A stretch of 64,000 bases of DNA from Sulfurospirillum halorespirans DSM 13726. GTDB lineage: Bacteria > Campylobacterota > Campylobacteria > Campylobacterales > Sulfurospirillaceae. The notes under the pieces are model-generated. The model did no database searches. It was not told the DNA's origin and saw only the letters and a list, made by a program, of their open reading frames with translations. The position numbers and the translations under genes are program-made. Of this stretch, positions 8,195 to 14,610 are shown piece by piece. The stretch is taken from the NCBI RefSeq assembly GCF_001723605.1, contig NZ_CP017111.1, positions 2,728,001 to 2,792,000 on the forward strand, written 5' to 3'. The first letter of the stretch is position 1. Each line of letters begins with the position of its first letter.

Positions 8195-8821
8195 CTATGC
8201 CCTATCCAACGCTAACTTAAGACCTAAAGCGCCCAGTACACTTCCTGCAATTCTGTCGATGTACTTCTTAGAACGCAAATAAACTTTTTGTGTTTTTTGC
8301 ATTGATAAAAGCCCTACAACACACGAGTACCATGAAGCATCAATGATAAACGCGATGAGGCAGACTAAAAGCGTTCCAAAAGGCGGTATCTCTTGGGGAA
8401 GAAGTGCTGCAAAAATACTTCCGATGATGATGGCAGTTTTTGGATTGCTCATCTGTGTTGCTAAACCGAGTAAAATCGCCTTGGTAAAATTCTTTGGTTT
8501 TTGCTCCAAGCAAAGCTTGGTATCTAAAGGTGTATCGGCATATTTCCACATTTTATAGGCTAAATAGACAAGATACATGCCTCCTACTATTTTTAAAAAG
8601 CCATATAAAAAAGGCACCGTTTTCAAAATAGCATAGAGCCCAAAAATGGCTAAAAGAGAAAAGACAACAGCGCCCAATCCTAAACCAATAGCGACCCCAA
8701 AACCCTCTTTGCGAGACTTTGAAACAGCCGTTTTGGCGGTTAAAATAAAACTAGGTCCCGGACTCATCGTCCCCAATATAAACACCGTCGCTATGCCTAA
8801 AAGAAAAGAGTATTCACCCAT
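8195..8821 (-). CDS. LysE/RhtB-family amino-acid exporter
   Basis: A 208-residue inner-membrane protein with about six hydrophobic segments and the family's opening signature GTMSPGPSFILTAKTA. LysE/RhtB carriers export amino acids or related metabolites, but the substrate is not readable here. The ribosome site AAAGG lies 6 nt before ATG and is supplied by the right arm of a palindrome copy (8830-8841). A second LysE gene is transcribed away from it at 9104, and the two are only distantly alike. Confidence 0.85.
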   Translation of the reverse strand: MGEYSFLLGIATVFILGTMSPGPSFILTAKTAVSKSRKEGFGVAIGLGLGAVVFSLLAIFGLYAILKTVPFLYGFLKIVGGMYLVYLAYKMWKYADTPLDTKLCLEQKPKNFTKAILLGLATQMSNPKTAIIIGSIFAALLPQEIPPFGTLLVCLIAFIIDASWYSCVVGLLSMQKTQKVYLRSKKYIDRIAGSVLGALGLKLALDRA

Positions 8822-8829
8822 GATTTGCC

Positions 8830-8841
8830 TTTACATGTAAA
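8830..8841. repeat. TTTACATGTAAA palindrome, intergenic copy
   Basis: Perfect 12-mer flanked by C and G, giving a 14-bp palindrome. Its right arm, read leftward, doubles as the AAAGG ribosome site of the LysE gene. Confidence 0.9.
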
Positions 8842-8941
8842 GAAGATTTAACGCTGCATCCACTTCATTCACTTGAGTATTTTTGGATAATGCAATTTTA
8901 GCATGCAAACGTGCACAAGGACATAAGAAAAGTATGAGAGG
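8831..8941 (-). pseudogene. Possible gene remnant: C-terminal fragment resembling an AAA+/MCM-type helix
   Basis: Read leftward, 36 codons stay open between two stops with no start codon. The last 27 read CARLHAKIALSKN then TQVNEVDAALNLLYM, a helix-turn-helix-like pattern (A-R-x-H-A-K-x-x-L-S ... V-x-x-x-D-A-A-L) seen at the C-termini of MCM and related AAA+ ATPases. The final three codons, including the stop TAA, lie inside a palindrome copy. With no upstream coding part this would be a decayed end of a lost gene. The likeness is from memory and the fragment could be chance. Confidence 0.25.
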
Positions 8942-8975
8942 TTAGTTTAAACGATTTTTTCTCTCTTCTAAAACC

Positions 8976-8987
8976 TTTACATGTAAA
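8976..8987. repeat. TTTACATGTAAA palindrome, intergenic copy
   Basis: Second of three perfect copies within 245 nt in the divergent spacer between the two LysE genes. Confidence 0.9.
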
Positions 8988-9061
8988 ACATTTTTGTTCA
9001 TTTTTAACGCTAAAAGACTAGGCACTTTTAAATAATTTTTTGCTAAGCTCTCTTGAAAAGC

Positions 9062-9073
9062 TTTACATGTAAA
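9062..9073. repeat. TTTACATGTAAA palindrome, intergenic copy
   Basis: Third copy in the spacer, 30 nt before the LysE start at 9104. Flanked by GC and GA, so the symmetric core is CTTTACATGTAAAG. Confidence 0.9.
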
Positions 9074-9103
9074 GATAGAAATAGAAGAAAAAGGAGTTTG
9101 AAG

Positions 9104-9727
9104 ATGGAAGTAGTCACATTAGTTTTTTTACTAACATCCGCCGTTGTGATATTGACACCAGGACAAGATATGATTTTAGTCATGTCTCGATCAATTGCGC
9201 AAGGACAAAAAGCTGGAATAACAACTGCCCTTGGAGTAAGTGTTGGATTATTAGGACATACATTGCTCGCTACATTAGGCTTAGGTGCTCTTTTATTAGC
9301 ATCTGAATTCTTATTTAGTATTGTAAAATTTATTGGTGCAGGCTATTTAATCTATATTGGATATCAACTTTTAAGAAGTAAAGACCATACGATCGCTATG
9401 AAAGATTTACCAAAAGTGTCTTACAAGAAGATGTTCATACAAGGGGCATTGTCAAATATAATGAACCCAAAAGTTGCAATATTTTATTTTTCTTATTTAC
9501 CACAATTTGTAATACAAAACAATGGAAATGAAACAATGCAATTATTTATATTAGGTTTTACCTTTGCTACATTAACATTTCTCATTAAAGCACCCATTGG
9601 ATTTATATCTGGATTATTGTCTTTTTGGATAAAAACAAGACCGATGATTTTACACTATATTCATAGAACAAGTGGGCTTATTTTAATTGGATTAGGTTTA
9701 AAACTTGCATTGGCAGAAAGGCAATAA
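9104..9727 (+). CDS. LysE/RhtB-family exporter, AT-rich copy
   Basis: A 207-residue six-helix membrane protein. It has the family signature ILTPGQDMILVMSRS near residue 18 and SNIMNPKVAIFYFSYLPQF near residue 115. The start is the ATG at 9104 after AAGGAG. An in-frame ATG at 9053 is rejected because its first residues come from a palindrome copy. Codons are distinctly more A/T-rich (many ATT, TTA, AAA) than those of neighbouring genes, a trait shared with the next two frames, which suggests lateral acquisition of 9.1-10.3 kb. The substrate is unknown. Confidence 0.85.
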   Translation: MEVVTLVFLLTSAVVILTPGQDMILVMSRSIAQGQKAGITTALGVSVGLLGHTLLATLGLGALLLASEFLFSIVKFIGAGYLIYIGYQLLRSKDHTIAMKDLPKVSYKKMFIQGALSNIMNPKVAIFYFSYLPQFVIQNNGNETMQLFILGFTFATLTFLIKAPIGFISGLLSFWIKTRPMILHYIHRTSGLILIGLGLKLALAERQ

Positions 9728-9831
9728 TGGAGGCAGGCTACTTTGACTCAATTTTTTTATCTAAAGATGAAAATAAAAATAGCCTCGTCCCCAAATTTGC
9801 AAATTTTCTTATACGAAGGGTATATAGTTGA
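9727..9831 (+). CDS. Possible 34-residue small protein
   Basis: ATG overlaps the LysE stop (TAATG) with AAAGG 5 nt upstream, and its own stop overlaps the TTG start of the next gene (TTGA), the layout of a translationally coupled operon. The product starts MEAGYFDSIFLSKDEN and ends FANFLIRRVYS. No family is recognised. It may instead be the decayed end of another gene. Confidence 0.35.
   Translation: MEAGYFDSIFLSKDENKNSLVPKFANFLIRRVYS
9780..9792. repeat. Left arm of an inverted repeat flanking the 143-residue gene
   Basis: TAGCCTCGTCCCC. Its reverse complement recurs at 10274-10286 with one mismatch, just after the stop of the gene between them. Confidence 0.5.
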
Positions 9832-10259
9832 ACATAGATATTGGAAAATTTTATAATGAATATTTTGAACCAAATCCTAATTGCAAAAAAGAAGCAATTA
9901 CTCTATGGTCTTCTTGGTTAGGAATTGAAAACGCATACAAACTTGATGAAGTCACCATTGATGAATGGGATAAATTTAATCAATTGCTTAGATTAATATT
10001 TAATAAATATGAGGTTTATAAAATACAAAATAACTTTTCTATAAAATTATTAAAATCTGTAGATTTAATTATATTAACATATGAAAAAGCAATGAACAAA
10101 CCTGGTGGTAAATTTGATAGATTATTAATTCCATCTTTAAATTGTGTAATTGAAGAAAGTTGGGACTATACATATCTAATTTGGTATTATGATGATTATA
10201 GTGTTGAAGAATTGTCACCATTAATCAAAGAAACTGGTTTGTATCATTTTAAATCTTAA
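9828..10259 (+). CDS. Hypothetical protein, AT-rich, probably acquired
   Basis: A 143-residue soluble protein starting with TTG at 9828, 7 nt after AAGGG. It has no signal peptide or membrane segment. It is rich in Asn, Tyr, Ile and acidic residues (FYNEYFEPNPNCKKEA at the start, WYYDDYSVEELSP near the end). I do not recognise the family. Single isolated proteins of this size and composition in acquired patches are often immunity or defence-type proteins, but nothing here proves it. Inverted repeats at 9780-9792 and 10274-10286 bracket it. Confidence 0.65.
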   Translation: MNIDIGKFYNEYFEPNPNCKKEAITLWSSWLGIENAYKLDEVTIDEWDKFNQLLRLIFNKYEVYKIQNNFSIKLLKSVDLIILTYEKAMNKPGGKFDRLLIPSLNCVIEESWDYTYLIWYYDDYSVEELSPLIKETGLYHFKS

Positions 10260-10273
10260 CAGAATAAAGTAAA

Positions 10274-10286
10274 GGGAACGAGGCTA
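10274..10286. repeat. Right arm of the inverted repeat flanking the 143-residue gene
   Basis: GGGAACGAGGCTA, one mismatch from the inverse of 9780-9792. The overlapping AGGCTACTTT (10281-10290) is also a direct repeat of 9735-9744. Confidence 0.5.
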
Positions 10287-10313
10287 CTTTAAGAGAAGTA
10301 AAGCAATAAATCT

Positions 10314-10325
10314 TTTACATGTAAA
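10314..10325. repeat. TTTACATGTAAA palindrome, intergenic copy
   Basis: Perfect copy between the AT-rich patch and the stop of the merP-like gene. It could act as part of a 3' hairpin for the latter. Confidence 0.9.
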
Positions 10326-10337
10326 GAAAAAATTAGC

Positions 10338-10613
10338 CTACTCTTTCAGATGCTTACGAGACACAACCACACCCTCATACCCCGTCGTTTTCACCGCTTC
10401 TAAAAACGTCTTATCTTCAACACCATCTTTAGCAATGACAACCGCTAATTTTGTCTCTAATGTCACTTTAGATGACTCAACACCTTCAACGCTTTTCAGT
10501 GCTTTTTTGACCGCGGTTGTGCATAAAGGACAATGCATTTCAGCCACTTTTATAACCACTTCTTCTTTGGCGAACAAAATCAAAGGTAAAAGGAGTATCA
10601 ACCATGTTTTCAT
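10338..10613 (-). CDS. MerP-like periplasmic heavy-metal-binding protein
   Basis: A 91-residue protein with a short signal peptide (MKTWLILLLPLILFAK) and one HMA domain bearing MHCPLCTT, the two-cysteine soft-metal site, at about residues 27-34. MerP and its relatives collect metal ions in the periplasm and pass them to a membrane carrier. The merT-like gene lies 156 nt upstream in the same direction, with a long hairpin between. No mercuric reductase is nearby, so the metal could be Hg, Cu or another soft metal. Confidence 0.75.
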   Translation of the reverse strand: MKTWLILLLPLILFAKEEVVIKVAEMHCPLCTTAVKKALKSVEGVESSKVTLETKLAVVIAKDGVEDKTFLEAVKTTGYEGVVVSRKHLKE

Positions 10614-10678
10614 TCATCTGTTCCTTTTAGACTTTTTTATAACCCATTGAAAAAAGAGTATCGCTCATAGCACATCAC

Positions 10679-10738
10679 TTTTTGAAACTAAAGACATCGC
10701 CATAGCTTTGGCTATGACTCAATTTTGAGTTTCAAAAA
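10679..10738. repeat. Nested hairpin in the merT-merP spacer
   Basis: TTTTTGAAACT (10679-10689) pairs exactly with AGTTTCAAAAA (10728-10738), and an inner stem CATAGC/GCTATG (10701-10716) closes on a TTTG loop. Read leftward, the outer stem ends in a T-run, so it could attenuate between the two genes. It could also be a small mobile repeat. Confidence 0.6.
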
Positions 10739-10769
10739 TTAACGCACTCTAAACAAACTCTTTATCTTT

Positions 10770-11108
10770 TCAAGGGCTATAAAAGAAGTCTATAAAAAGA
10801 TTTGCCCACTCGGGATAGAGCAATATCGCTATAATCAACCCTAAAACAATCGAATAAAACCACACATAACGCTTTTTCTTTTGAGGATTACATGTAAACG
10901 TATGATGCGCGTAAGAGCGCCATGAAAGCCACAAAACAAAGAGCGATAACAGGGAGAGCGGTATGCGAAACGGGGTCAGTGTTTCTAAAAAACTTAAAAA
11001 TCCAAAAGAGATTCCAAAGAGTAAAAACAGCAGTGGAGGCAGACAGCATGCCGTTGCGGCAAAGGCTGAGAGCAGTGCTGTTAAAACGCCCAGAATCTCT
11101 TTTTTCAT
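10770..11108 (-). CDS. MerT-like membrane transport protein
   Basis: A 112-residue protein with three hydrophobic segments. The first carries the paired cysteines ATACCLPPLLFLLFG, the hallmark of MerT-type metal carriers. The second cysteine pair usual in the cytoplasmic loop is reduced to one Cys (HTFTCNPQ), which is encoded by a palindrome copy at 10888-10897. The ATG lies 3 nt after the stop of the transglutaminase-like gene, so the two are cotranscribed. It is expected to carry metal across the inner membrane, and the direction and metal are inferred from the family. Confidence 0.72.
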   Translation of the reverse strand: MKKEILGVLTALLSAFAATACCLPPLLFLLFGISFGFLSFLETLTPFRIPLSLLSLFVLWLSWRSYAHHTFTCNPQKKKRYVWFYSIVLGLIIAILLYPEWANLFIDFFYSP

Positions 11109-11111
11109 GCG

Positions 11112-12200
11112 TTAGAGTTTCTCTTGAGAGATAAAGCTATACGCAAACGCGGCAGGAGCGTAATAGTCTAGCACTTCATCTTCGACTTCGGCGTACGGGT
11201 AACCAAACATATTGAGTGGTTTTTGCGCTGGGGTTGGTGCTAACACAAAATCACGCGCTGTGTTGTAGCCCATCCAGTTCATCTCCCAGTTGCCGAAGAA
11301 ATACTCACGCACCTCTTTCACAAGAGGATCATTCAGCGTCATTTTTTCTGTCAAAATGACTTTAGCCACATCGGCAGGATCGCATGGAACCCAGCCTGCG
11401 CCATCAAGGTAAAACTCTACTCTACAATGCTCGCCTCCTGTGATTTTTGCCAAACCTTTTTCATCACTGCTTCCGCACGCTTTTGAGTAACGAGAACTAC
11501 CTAAGCGAATACCAAATACTTCGCGTGCAGGCACGCCAACACTACGGCTCAATGCTACAAAAACAGAGCTAATGTCGGTGCATTTTCCACCCATGATGTT
11601 TTGCTCAATCGCTTTACCCGCATCGCCTAAACCACAACCCACAACGGCATTGTCGCGGTACATATTTTCAGTGACCCACGCGTAAATCGCTTTGGCTTTT
11701 TCGAGTGGCGTTTTGCTGTTTTCTGTGATTTTAAGCGCCAACTCTTTCACTTTTCCGCTGGTTGGAATATGCGCAGTTGGTTTGAGATAGTGTGCAACAT
11801 CTTTGGGGTATTTGGTTGAAGCGGTTGCTTTTGAGAGGTCTGAATTGCGCTCATTCGTCGTAATCGTATAGGTCACCTCTAAGAGTTTTTCGCCACCATT
11901 TTTCCACTCAGCGTAAAGCGTTCTGGCTTTGTAGCTGTTTTTGTCGGTCACATACGCATTGGTGGCATTTGAGCTAAATTTAAAATCGCTCACTTTTTGA
12001 TAACTTGTCTCTTGTGGAAGTGGAACCCAAAGTTTAGTCAAGCCATTTTTGTTTTCGTGTTTGAGATTATAACTATTTGTGACGAAAAAAATACGTGTTT
12101 TTGACTTTGGCTCACTGGCTTCTAAAATCGAAACCTGAGGAAGAATAACAGAACTTGCACCAAGGGCTAAACACCCTTTCATAAACGCTCTTCTTTGCAT
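11112..12200 (-). CDS. Tat-exported transglutaminase-like cysteine protease-fold protein
   Basis: A 362-residue protein with an N-terminal twin-arginine signal (QRRAFMKGCLALGASS), so it is exported folded. The transglutaminase-like core has Cys207 in MGGKCTDISS, His258 in GGEHCRVEFY and Asp274 in VPCDPADVAK, a complete triad. The N-terminal part is beta rich, as in related periplasmic family members. Such proteins act as peptidases or amidases on unknown substrates. The position immediately before merT-like and merP-like genes is unusual. The start is supported by the RR motif near the N-terminus, and a palindrome copy lies just upstream at 12210. Confidence 0.82.
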   Translation of the reverse strand: MQRRAFMKGCLALGASSVILPQVSILEASEPKSKTRIFFVTNSYNLKHENKNGLTKLWVPLPQETSYQKVSDFKFSSNATNAYVTDKNSYKARTLYAEWKNGGEKLLEVTYTITTNERNSDLSKATASTKYPKDVAHYLKPTAHIPTSGKVKELALKITENSKTPLEKAKAIYAWVTENMYRDNAVVGCGLGDAGKAIEQNIMGGKCTDISSVFVALSRSVGVPAREVFGIRLGSSRYSKACGSSDEKGLAKITGGEHCRVEFYLDGAGWVPCDPADVAKVILTEKMTLNDPLVKEVREYFFGNWEMNWMGYNTARDFVLAPTPAQKPLNMFGYPYAEVEDEVLDYYAPAAFAYSFISQEKL

Positions 12201-12209
12201 AAAAAATCC

Positions 12210-12219
12210 TTACATGTAA
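12210..12219. repeat. TTACATGTAA palindrome, intergenic copy
   Basis: Ten-base core followed by AG, 10 nt upstream of the transglutaminase-like start. The rest of the 187-nt spacer 12201-12387 holds only a terminator. Confidence 0.85.
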
Positions 12220-12340
12220 AGTGGCACGAAGAGGAGAGAAAACATAAAAGCAGTCAAAAAAAGAGTATTACGATTATGTTTGTCTAAGCCTTAGACGTCG
12301 TGCATTGGGGAGATTGTACAGTGAGTTTACTTAAAAAAGT

Positions 12341-12375
12341 CTCTAAAAACCCTTATAATATAGGGGCTTTTAGAG
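12341..12375 (-). terminator. Terminator of the Lys/Ala-rich protein gene
   Basis: Read leftward, CTCTAAAAG-CCC pairs with GGG-TTTTTAGAG around an AT-rich loop, followed by ACTTTTTT. It starts 12 nt after the stop at 12388. Confidence 0.8.
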
Positions 12376-12387
12376 CTTTTAATATCG

Positions 12388-12690
12388 CTAGGCGATGGTC
12401 GTACTTTTAGCGCTTTTCTTACCTTTTTTCTTTGCCGTTTCTGCCACTGCTTTCGAAGGTTTTGCCGCTACTCTTTGGGTAGCTGCTGCTGTCTTAGAAG
12501 CTATTTTTGTAGACGTAGCCGTTGCATTTTTGACGTTTTTTTGTGCCGTTGTATTGGCTTTGGCTTTAAACGCTTGATCCGTATGTTTTTTCTTTGTTTG
12601 AACCGTATCACTCGTGACACTACTGCTTGCAAACACACTTGAACTCAGCAGTATAAGACCTGCTGAAACCATTAAGAAACGTTTGAACAT
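12388..12690 (-). CDS. Exported Lys/Ala/Thr-rich basic protein
   Basis: A 100-residue protein with a clear Sec signal peptide (about residues 1-21, ending SSVFAS). The rest is low complexity, built from Ala, Lys, Thr and Ser with runs such as AAATQRVAAKPSKAVAETAKK. This composition matches bacterial histone-H1-like tails, but those proteins are cytoplasmic and bind DNA, while this one is predicted to be exported. A role in binding acidic surface polymers or extracellular DNA is a guess. The gene is monocistronic with its own terminator. I do not recognise a family. Confidence 0.7.
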   Translation of the reverse strand: MFKRFLMVSAGLILLSSSVFASSSVTSDTVQTKKKHTDQAFKAKANTTAQKNVKNATATSTKIASKTAAATQRVAAKPSKAVAETAKKKGKKSAKSTTIA

Positions 12691-12744
12691 CTCTTCTCCT
12701 TGAAAAATAAAACGTATTGTAGCTTGATTTGATAAATGAAGTTT

Positions 12745-13728
12745 CTAAAACTTTTCAAGAATATAAAGATATTCGCTTAACGCTTTTTTATTTTCCTGAT
12801 TGCGATACCCTTTAAAGCGTTGATGGGGCATCTGAAACGATGCGCACGTGCCATAGCGTTCCAACATGGTGGATAGCGAAGAAAGATCAATAATCCCCTC
12901 ATCGTTATAGCTAAGAACGATCCATGGAAAATTGGCCTTTTGGATAATATCTTCCAGTGCCAAAAGCGCTGTGCCACTTTTGCAATACGCCGAACTTTCA
13001 TACGCCCTCACCCCCGTTTTGCCCTTTGGCGTAAACGCATCGTACCGCGCAATCGTATTTAAGATGTGGTAATTCGCTCCGTATTGACGACGATTGTACG
13101 GAGGATCGAGGTAGAGAATATCGCCTTTGAGCGTGGAGATAAGCACATTGGCATCTTCACAAAAAACCTGATGGTGCGTAGACGTTAACAGCGAGAGAAA
13201 CGCGTGCAGATGCAGTTTTTCGCACGCCAAAGGTTTGAGATGTTTGAGATACGCACTGTAAATGGAAGCGGTATTGGCAACCTTGTCAGCGCTGTGTAGC
13301 AGCGAGGCTAAGAGGTAAATATAAAGCGGCTCATCACGCTTATACGCTTCAATGCCTTGGCGCACCGCATCGATTTTTTGTGCATTTTCATCGCTAAAAT
13401 AGTTCCGCTCGCTGCCACTTTCCAAACAGTAGTGCTCATACATCAGCCCTTTGCGTAAAGGCAGTGCATTTAAGGAGTCAATGATGGGAGCAATGGTGGA
13501 TAATTCGGGCGGTTTTAGCATCGCATGGTTGAGGACATAGCTGTAAAATTCAAGGTCATTGCTGAGGATGCTACAGCCTTTTTGAGCAAAATAGCTCCCG
13601 ACCGAACCACTCCCAGCAAAAAGATCGCAAAAAATTTTAGGCGGAACGTTTTCTTTCAAAAGAGACGATATGTGTGCATCGATAAAAGAGAGAAGTTTTA
13701 CTTTCGAGCCGATGTAGTTCACCTGCAT
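12745..13728 (-). CDS. D12-class N6-adenine DNA methyltransferase, orphan
   Basis: A 327-residue protein. Motif I for S-adenosylmethionine is DLFAGSGSVG (35-44) and the catalytic motif IV is DPPYN (208-212), in the order of alpha-class (Dam/D12) adenine methyltransferases. The segment SKVKLLSFI before motif I is the N-terminal motif X. There is no restriction endonuclease, specificity subunit or helicase beside it, so it is either a solitary regulator or the remnant of a system. The recognition site cannot be read from sequence. It diverges from cheY with an 81-nt spacer. Confidence 0.85.
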   Translation of the reverse strand: MQVNYIGSKVKLLSFIDAHISSLLKENVPPKIFCDLFAGSGSVGSYFAQKGCSILSNDLEFYSYVLNHAMLKPPELSTIAPIIDSLNALPLRKGLMYEHYCLESGSERNYFSDENAQKIDAVRQGIEAYKRDEPLYIYLLASLLHSADKVANTASIYSAYLKHLKPLACEKLHLHAFLSLLTSTHHQVFCEDANVLISTLKGDILYLDPPYNRRQYGANYHILNTIARYDAFTPKGKTGVRAYESSAYCKSGTALLALEDIIQKANFPWIVLSYNDEGIIDLSSLSTMLERYGTCASFQMPHQRFKGYRNQENKKALSEYLYILEKF

Positions 13729-13744
13729 TCCCCAAAATTTTCAA

Positions 13745-13750
13745 TATAAT
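13745..13750 (+). promoter_or_regulatory. Probable -10 element for cheY
   Basis: TATAAT 60 nt before the cheY start, in the spacer shared with the methyltransferase gene. Confidence 0.45.
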
Positions 13751-13809
13751 ATCAAAACTAGAACGCTTTTTGCTTAAGCATTAGATACGCATTTTTAAAA
13801 GGACGAGAC

Positions 13810-14169
13810 ATGCATTTTTTAGTTGTTGACGATAGCTCAACAATGCGCAGAATTCTGTGCAATACCATCAACAGTATAGGCTACACAACCACGGCAGCCG
13901 AAGACGGGTTAGATGCACTTGAAAAAATCAAAGAACAAAAGTTTGACGTGATTATGACAGACTGGAATATGCCACGAATGGACGGCCTGCATTTGGTAAG
14001 AGCCCTTCGCGCTATGGAAGCGTATAAAACAACACCCATTATTATGGTGACAACCGAGGGTGGAAAACAAGAGGTGATTATGGCGATTAAAGAGGGTGTC
14101 ACTAACTACATCGTCAAACCGTTTACCGCGTTTCTTTTAAGAGAAAAACTCAAAGAGATCGTTAGCTAA
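13810..14169 (+). CDS. cheY: CheY-like single-domain response regulator
   Basis: A 119-residue receiver domain with nothing attached. The acidic pocket Asp7-Asp8, phosphoacceptor Asp51 (VIMTDWNMP), Thr81 or Thr82, Tyr100 and Lys103 are all present, and the aromatic residue at 100 is the CheY switch position. In chemotaxis the phosphorylated protein binds the flagellar switch and changes rotation. It stands alone, between a divergent methyltransferase gene and a terminator, as cheY often does in Campylobacterota. An AAAAGGAC ribosome site supports the start. Confidence 0.88.
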   Translation: MHFLVVDDSSTMRRILCNTINSIGYTTTAAEDGLDALEKIKEQKFDVIMTDWNMPRMDGLHLVRALRAMEAYKTTPIIMVTTEGGKQEVIMAIKEGVTNYIVKPFTAFLLREKLKEIVS

Positions 14170-14174
14170 CATTC

Positions 14175-14206
14175 GTTCTCTTTTGCTTTTAAAAGCAAAA
14201 GAGAAC
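14175..14206. terminator. Perfect 32-bp palindromic terminator
   Basis: Sixteen bases (GTTCTCTTTTGCTTTT) are followed directly by their exact complement, with a T-rich arm on each strand. It serves cheY from the left and the guanidine operon from the right. Confidence 0.88.
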
Positions 14207-14211
14207 TCTGA

Positions 14212-14610
14212 TTATTGAGCCTTACATGTAAGATACTTTCGCCATCCACCAAGCTCACTGATCTCCTCCGCACCTTTTAGCGCATCGCCTTCACACAAAA
14301 AGCCATACACACTGCTGCCATCCTCTAACACAACCGTACCAATGCACAAAGGCGAAGCAATCTGTACCATAAACGCTCCAAAATTCTCCAGAGGCATCTG
14401 CCACACTTCAAGCTCCAAAGCATAAGGACTCGAAGCATCTTTGAGTATCCCTGGGCGCGGAGGATTTTTTTCTGGAACATTAAACAGACGATACCCTACA
14501 GCGGTTTTACACGCTTTTACAAACGTCGCCTCTAAGTTTAGAAGCTGATGATTCAGGGGTAACCCCTCCATGTGCGCACCGCAAACGCCAATTTCAATCA
14601 TTTTTGACAT
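14212..14610 (-). CDS. Allophanate hydrolase C-terminal domain, separate protein
   Basis: A 132-residue protein resembling the small C-terminal domain that follows the amidase in single-chain allophanate hydrolases (AtzF/DUR1,2). It contains IEIGVCGAHMEGLPLN at the start and the GTVVLEDGSSVYGFL strand pair. In the fused enzymes that domain finishes the two-step breakdown of allophanate to ammonia and CO2. The start ATG follows AAGGAG by 6 nt and lies 13 nt inside the amidase gene, so the two are coupled and probably form one complex. It is the last gene of the guanidine operon. The protein ends in L-T-C-K-A-Q, and a palindrome copy encodes part of that. Confidence 0.75.
   Translation of the reverse strand: MSKMIEIGVCGAHMEGLPLNHQLLNLEATFVKACKTAVGYRLFNVPEKNPPRPGILKDASSPYALELEVWQMPLENFGAFMVQIASPLCIGTVVLEDGSSVYGFLCEGDALKGAEEISELGGWRKYLTCKAQ

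Noticed and set aside
13759-13774. Sigma-54-like -24/-12 pattern before cheY
   Set aside because: The -12 TTGCT is good, but the -24 reads TAGAAC without the required GG, and a TATAAT is present nearby.
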